The notes beneath the pieces were generated by a model. That model saw only the letters and a list, made by a program, of their open reading frames with translations. It did no database searches and had not been told where the DNA came from. A program made the position numbers and the translations under genes. Shown here piece by piece: positions 32,240 to 35,575 of a stretch of 35,575 bases of DNA. Positions within the stretch are counted from its first letter, which is position 1; each line of letters opens with the position of its first letter. Source of the stretch: JBQTHP01 sp052389755 (GTDB lineage: Bacteria; Pseudomonadota; Gammaproteobacteria; Steroidobacterales; Steroidobacteraceae); NCBI GenBank assembly GCA_052389755.1, contig JBQTHP010000168.1, positions 1-35,575 of the forward strand, in the 5' to 3' direction.

Positions 32240-32472
32240 TTCGACGCAATGCCGTGCGCGCGATGCTCGCGGTCGGCCTCGTGCTGGGCCTTGCCGCGTG
32301 CGCGCCGATCGAGCCGTGGGTGAAACCGTACGAGCGCGAGAACCTCGCCGATCCGATCATGGCGTTCGACCGCAATCCGGTGTCCACCTCGTATCTCGAT
32401 CACGTGTACGAGTCGCGCGAAGGCGCGCGCGGCGCGGTCGGCAGCGCGGGCGGCGGCTGCGGATGTAACTGA
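32236..32472 (+). CDS. DUF4266 lipoprotein
   Basis: A 78-residue lipoprotein with lipobox LGLAAC (cysteine 22). It has the DUF4266 features: PWVKPYERENLADPIM, then HVYESREGARGA and the glycine/cysteine tail GGGCGCN. The function is unknown; the tail could bind metal or serve as a thiol partner of the neighbouring TlpA. AGGAGG lies about 8 bases before ATG 32236, which overlaps the TlpA stop by 4 bp. DUF4266 genes normally sit between a TlpA protein and DUF3570, as here. Confidence 0.93.
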   Translation: MIRRNAVRAMLAVGLVLGLAACAPIEPWVKPYERENLADPIMAFDRNPVSTSYLDHVYESREGARGAVGSAGGGCGCN

Positions 32473-32474
32473 GG

Positions 32475-33683
32475 ATGGGCTTCCGGCTTCCGCCTTCCGC
32501 CTTCCGGCAAGAGCGCCGCTTCGCGGCGCTGCTCGCCGCTGTAGCGCTCGTCGCGCTGCCGGCCGGGGCCGGCGTGCTGCCCGACGATCGCGCCGACGTG
32601 CTCTACCATCGCTACGACGGCGGCGGCATCACGATCGACGGGCCCTCGGTCCTCGTGCGCAAGAAATTCGGCGAGAAGTTCTCGGCCTCCGCGAACTTCT
32701 ACATCGACATGGTCTCGAGCGCCTCGATCGACGTGCAGCTCACGGCGAGTCCCTACGAAGAGGAGCGCACGCAGTACAGCGCCTCGTTCGACTACCTGCG
32801 CGGCAAATCCACCTACAGCATCGGCTTCATCAACAGCGAAGAGTCCGACTACGAGGCGAACACCACCTACTACGCGATCAGCCACGACCTGTTCGGCGAT
32901 CTCACCACGATCACGATGAGCTACAAGCGCGCCTGGGACGATGTGTTCCGCAACGTGCGCCAGCCGGGCGGCGGCCTCGAGCGCGATCCCACGTTCGGCG
33001 ATCAGCTCGATCGCCGCGGGTACGGCATCGGCGTCACGCAGGTGCTCACGCGGAACATGATCCTCTCCGCCAACTACGAAGTGCTGACGGACGAGGGTTT
33101 CCTGAACAACCCCTACCGTTCGGTGCGATTCGTCGATCCGACCGTGGCACTGGGCTACAGCTTCGAAAGCGAGATCTATCCCGCAACCCGCACGAGCAAC
33201 GCGATCTCGGCGCGCCTCAAGCGTTTCCTGCCATGGCGTGGCGCGGCGGAGGGATCGTACCGCTTCTTCACCGATACGTGGGGCATCCAGGCGCACACCG
33301 CGGAGCTCGGCTACACGCACCCCGCGTGGAATCGCTGGGTGTTCGACGGCAAGGTGCGTTATTACAGGCAGGATGCCGCCGACTTCTACAGCGATCTCTT
33401 CCCGCGCCGCGACTTCGCGAATTTTCTCGCGCGCGACAAGGAGCTTGCGACCTTCGACAGCGTGACGGTCGGCGTCGGCGCGGCGTATCAGTTCACCGTG
33501 CCGCGCCTCCCGTGGATCCAGAAGAGCACGGCGAACATCCGCTACGATCATCTCATCATCAGCTACGACGACTTCCGCGACGCGACGAAGACCGACCCGC
33601 TGAACGGGATCCCCGCCGGGGCGGAGCCGCTTTACGAGCTGGACGCCGACATCGTCCAGCTCTTCCTGTCGATCTGGTTCTAG
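32475..33683 (+). CDS. DUF3570 outer-membrane protein
   Basis: A 402-residue protein predicted to be an outer-membrane beta-barrel: a signal-like core (FAALLAAVALVALPAGAG), long runs of alternating strands (KFSASANFYIDMVSSASIDV and RTQYSASFDYLRGKSTYSIG) and a C-terminal aromatic end (VQLFLSIWF). DUF3570 proteins recur with DUF4266, TlpA and ApbE; their role is unknown. The first codons, ATG GGC TTC CGG onward, are made of family 2 heptamer repeat units (32480-32507), so residues 2-11 (GFRLPPSAFR) are repeat-encoded and the original start may have been displaced. The gene converges with apbE across 211 bp. Confidence 0.9.
   Translation: MGFRLPPSAFRQERRFAALLAAVALVALPAGAGVLPDDRADVLYHRYDGGGITIDGPSVLVRKKFGEKFSASANFYIDMVSSASIDVQLTASPYEEERTQYSASFDYLRGKSTYSIGFINSEESDYEANTTYYAISHDLFGDLTTITMSYKRAWDDVFRNVRQPGGGLERDPTFGDQLDRRGYGIGVTQVLTRNMILSANYEVLTDEGFLNNPYRSVRFVDPTVALGYSFESEIYPATRTSNAISARLKRFLPWRGAAEGSYRFFTDTWGIQAHTAELGYTHPAWNRWVFDGKVRYYRQDAADFYSDLFPRRDFANFLARDKELATFDSVTVGVGAAYQFTVPRLPWIQKSTANIRYDHLIISYDDFRDATKTDPLNGIPAGAEPLYELDADIVQLFLSIWF
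32480..32507. repeat. Heptamer repeat, family 2 copy 3 (single arm)
   Basis: Four 7-bp units in perfect register, CTTCCGG, CTTCCGC, CTTCCGC, CTTCCGG (32480-32507), with no inverted partner. The repeat begins 5 bases after the start codon of the DUF3570 gene, unlike other copies, which are non-coding. Confidence 0.85.
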
Positions 33684-33894
33684 CGGTCGTCAGCGGTCAG
33701 CCGAGCCTGCCGCAGGCACCCGATTGCCTGCACCTCACAAAACGTCGTTCGGCAATCAATGCTCGCGCGATCGGCGCGCGCAGCTGGAAACGAGTCAGCC
33801 ACTCCTCTTGGCGCGTCGTCACTCCCTTCGTCGCGCTCCCGGGATTGATCGAGTGCGTCGCCAGGCACGTCCTGCGGTTCGGGGATCTTGCCCC
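33684..33894. other. Convergent intergenic gap with small hairpins
   Basis: The 211 bp between DUF3570 and apbE hold no gene that I can support. AGCGGTC occurs twice near the start (about 33682 and 33691), GCCTG-CCG-CAGGC forms a small hairpin near 33705-33717, and GCGCG-ATCG-GCGCG-type pairing lies near 33766-33780. No T-tract terminator was seen. Confidence 0.5.
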
Positions 33895-34893
33895 CTAACT
33901 CGTGGGCGCCTCCAGCCCGCGCGAGTACAGCACCTTTCCGTCCGGCTTCACGACGACGGCATCGACGTCCTCGATGCCGTTGATGAACGCGATGCCCTCC
34001 TCCGCGCCCATGATGAAGATGCTCTTGGTGAGCGCGTCGGTGCGCGTCGCGGTCGGGCCGATGACGGTGACGCTGCGCACCTTGCTTGCGGACTTCCCGG
34101 TCTTCGGATCGAGGATGTGGTGATAGCGCACGCCGCCTTCGTCGAAGAAGCGCTCGTAGTCGCCTGAGGTGGACATCGCCGCATCGGTGATCGGCATGCG
34201 CAGCACCACCTTGTGCTCGTCGTCCGGGTGGCGAATGCCGGCGATCCACGGCCGGCCGAAGCGATCGCCGATGATCCGCGTGTCGCCGCCGGCATTGACC
34301 ATCGCGCGCTCGATGCCGGCCGCGCGCAGCGCCTCGATGCCGCGATCGACGGCGTATCCCTTCGCGATGCCGCCGAGATCGATGCGCACGCCCGCGCGGT
34401 CGAATCGCACGGCCGGGCCTTCGGGCAGAAGCTTCAGGTGTCGATAGTCGATGCCGGGCAACGCGGCCGCGATCGCCGCGTCGTCGGGTCGCACGTGCTT
34501 GCGATAGTCGTAGAGGTACCCGACGCTCGCATAGGTGATGTCGAAAGCGCCGCGCGTGAGCTGCGAATACTCGATGGAGACCGCGAGCAGGTCGTAGAGC
34601 TCGCGGGAGATCTTCACCGGCTCTTGTGCGGCGCGGGCGTTCACCCGCGAGAGCTCGCTCTCCGGCTTGTACGTGCTCATGAGGGCATCGATACGCCGGA
34701 ACTCCGCGAACACGGCCTCGATCGCGGCGTCGCCGCGCGCGCGATCCTCGCTCCACAGCTCGACGACGCAGCGCGTGCCCATGATCGGCACCTCGCGCAG
34801 CAGCCATTCCGAGCGCGCGGGCGTCGCGGCCGCCAGCGCAAGCGTCGCCATGAGGAGACAGGTACAGGTCGGCCGACCTCTTTTCAACAACAT
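33895..34893 (-). CDS. apbE: FAD:protein FMN transferase
   Basis: A 332-residue periplasmic enzyme that links FMN from FAD to a threonine or serine of an exported target protein. Signal peptide LLMATLALAAATPARS is followed by the ApbE fold: IMGTRCVVELW, GAFDITYASVG, IDLGGIAKGYAVDRGIEALR, AMVNAGGDTRIIG and HHILDPKTGKSASKVRSVTV. The metal/FAD segment is TRTDALTKSIFIMG, close to the usual ADALATA form. ATG 34893 gives a plausible leader; ATG 34851 is an alternative. It converges on DUF3570. No FMN-bind domain or SGATS-type acceptor motif was found in the window, so its target is elsewhere or unrecognised. Confidence 0.95.
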   Translation of the reverse strand: MLLKRGRPTCTCLLMATLALAAATPARSEWLLREVPIMGTRCVVELWSEDRARGDAAIEAVFAEFRRIDALMSTYKPESELSRVNARAAQEPVKISRELYDLLAVSIEYSQLTRGAFDITYASVGYLYDYRKHVRPDDAAIAAALPGIDYRHLKLLPEGPAVRFDRAGVRIDLGGIAKGYAVDRGIEALRAAGIERAMVNAGGDTRIIGDRFGRPWIAGIRHPDDEHKVVLRMPITDAAMSTSGDYERFFDEGGVRYHHILDPKTGKSASKVRSVTVIGPTATRTDALTKSIFIMGAEEGIAFINGIEDVDAVVVKPDGKVLYSRGLEAPTS

Positions 34894-34949
34894 GCGTGGA
34901 TTATCGCCGCTGAGTTAAGCTCGCGGCCATTGCTTGATCAGGGGATCCG

Positions 34950-35575
34950 ATGATGCGTAAGCGCGCTCTGGCACGACACGTCCTTTCGATCCTTGCACTC
35001 GTCATCGTTTCGGGCGCGGCCCAGGCGCAGAAGCGCGAAGAGGCACGGCTGCTGCTGGCCACCCAGGTCCTCGAGGAGCTGCGCGCCCAGCGCGATCAGT
35101 ACATCCCCGACCGCCTGCTCGACCGCGCGCACGGCATCGCGGTCTTCCCGGGCGTGACGAAGGGAGCCTTCGTCATCGGCGGACGCTATGGCACGGGCGT
35201 GCTCGTGGTGCGCGACAAGAACGGGCGCTTCTCGAATCCGGTGTTCGCGCGCCTCGCCGGCGGCAGTGTCGGCTGGCAGTGGGGTGTACAGCAGACGGAC
35301 ATCGTGCTCGTGTTCACGACGCGCGCGGGCATCGATCGCATCACCGAAGGCAAGATGACTCTGGGTGCAGATGCTTCGGTCGCCGCAGGCCCCGTGGGCC
35401 GGCAGGCCTCGGCGGCCACCGACGCGACCTTCAAGGCCGAGGTGTATTCCTACTCCCGCAGTCGCGGCCTGTTTGCCGGCGTCGCCCTCGACGGCAGCGC
35501 ACTCACGATCGACGGCAGATCGAATGGCAGTTTCTATCGCAAGCCCGACGTCAAGGCGAACCAGATCATCGACGG
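34950..35575 (+). CDS. SYLF-domain (Ysc84/DUF500-like) exported protein, 3' end cut
   Basis: The frame runs from ATG 34950 (a second ATG follows at 34953) to the window edge, 208 codons. AGGGG lies about 6 bases upstream. Signal peptide ARHVLSILALVIVSGAAQAQ is followed by a SYLF lipid-binding domain: IPDRLLDRAHGIAVFPGVTK, GGRYGTGVLVVRDKNGRFSN and KMTLGADASVAAGPVGRQAS, then YSYSRSRGLFAGVALDGSAL. This is the standard layout of bacterial Ysc84-like proteins, which bind phospholipid and may be attached to the envelope. It is divergent from apbE with 56 bp between the starts, and its connection to the redox locus is unclear. Confidence 0.9.
   Translation, partial: MMRKRALARHVLSILALVIVSGAAQAQKREEARLLLATQVLEELRAQRDQYIPDRLLDRAHGIAVFPGVTKGAFVIGGRYGTGVLVVRDKNGRFSNPVFARLAGGSVGWQWGVQQTDIVLVFTTRAGIDRITEGKMTLGADASVAAGPVGRQASAATDATFKAEVYSYSRSRGLFAGVALDGSALTIDGRSNGSFYRKPDVKANQIID

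Overview
The window is GC-rich DNA, densely packed with genes, from an environmental proteobacterium. The protein set (a sigma-54 regulon core, phosphoenolpyruvate carboxylase, Kef and CPA1 antiporters, a gliding-type Glt/Agl envelope complex and many c-heme lipoproteins) suggests a deep gammaproteobacterium of the Nevskiales/Steroidobacterales/Xanthomonadales kind. One sigma factor looks like the EcfG group best known from alphaproteobacteria, so this placement is an inference. No rRNA, tRNA, CRISPR array, transposase or prophage gene was recognised.

Layout. 1-3740: a receiver-only gene, apparently damaged and cut by the edge; a sigma-54-dependent response regulator; a CPA1-type antiporter; and a DUF2383-like protein, all on the minus strand. 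3800-6670: a structured region ending in a strong terminator, a small unknown gene, rpoN behind its own sigma-54-type promoter, and an ECF sigma factor. 6578-12060 (minus): Kef-type antiporter, ppc and a GNAT acetyltransferase, following on from the larger operon upstream. 12061-27169 (minus): a long, tightly coupled gene set encoding three surface or periplasmic heme-type proteins, a redoxin, an unknown periplasmic protein, three TPR proteins, a small secreted protein, an ExbB-ExbD-ExbD motor and a TonB-like AgmX/PglI-tail protein. 27425-33683 (plus): HzsA-related lipoprotein, two outer-membrane barrel proteins, TlpA redoxin, DUF4266 and DUF3570. 33895-34893 (minus): ApbE flavin transferase. 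34950-end (plus): a SYLF-domain protein cut by the edge.

The main point of interest is 12061-34893. Two divergent gene sets meet at one intergenic region (27170-27424). One side carries a proton-motive-force motor with Glt/Agl-like TPR and TonB-like parts. The other carries outer-membrane barrels plus a TlpA-DUF4266-DUF3570-ApbE flavin/thiol module. Exported c-type heme proteins lie on both sides of the shared promoter region. I infer one energised, envelope-spanning redox machine; the parts are recognisable but their combination into one system is a hypothesis.

The second theme is intergenic repeats. Two families of degenerate 7-bp tandem units arranged as inverted repeats fill gene junctions. 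One family occupies the whole stop-to-start gap at three successive junctions (12060, 9960 and 7134). A 182-bp element with four nested inverted repeats sits on the stop codon of the HzsA-related gene, and another palindrome writes the C-terminus of a small secreted protein.
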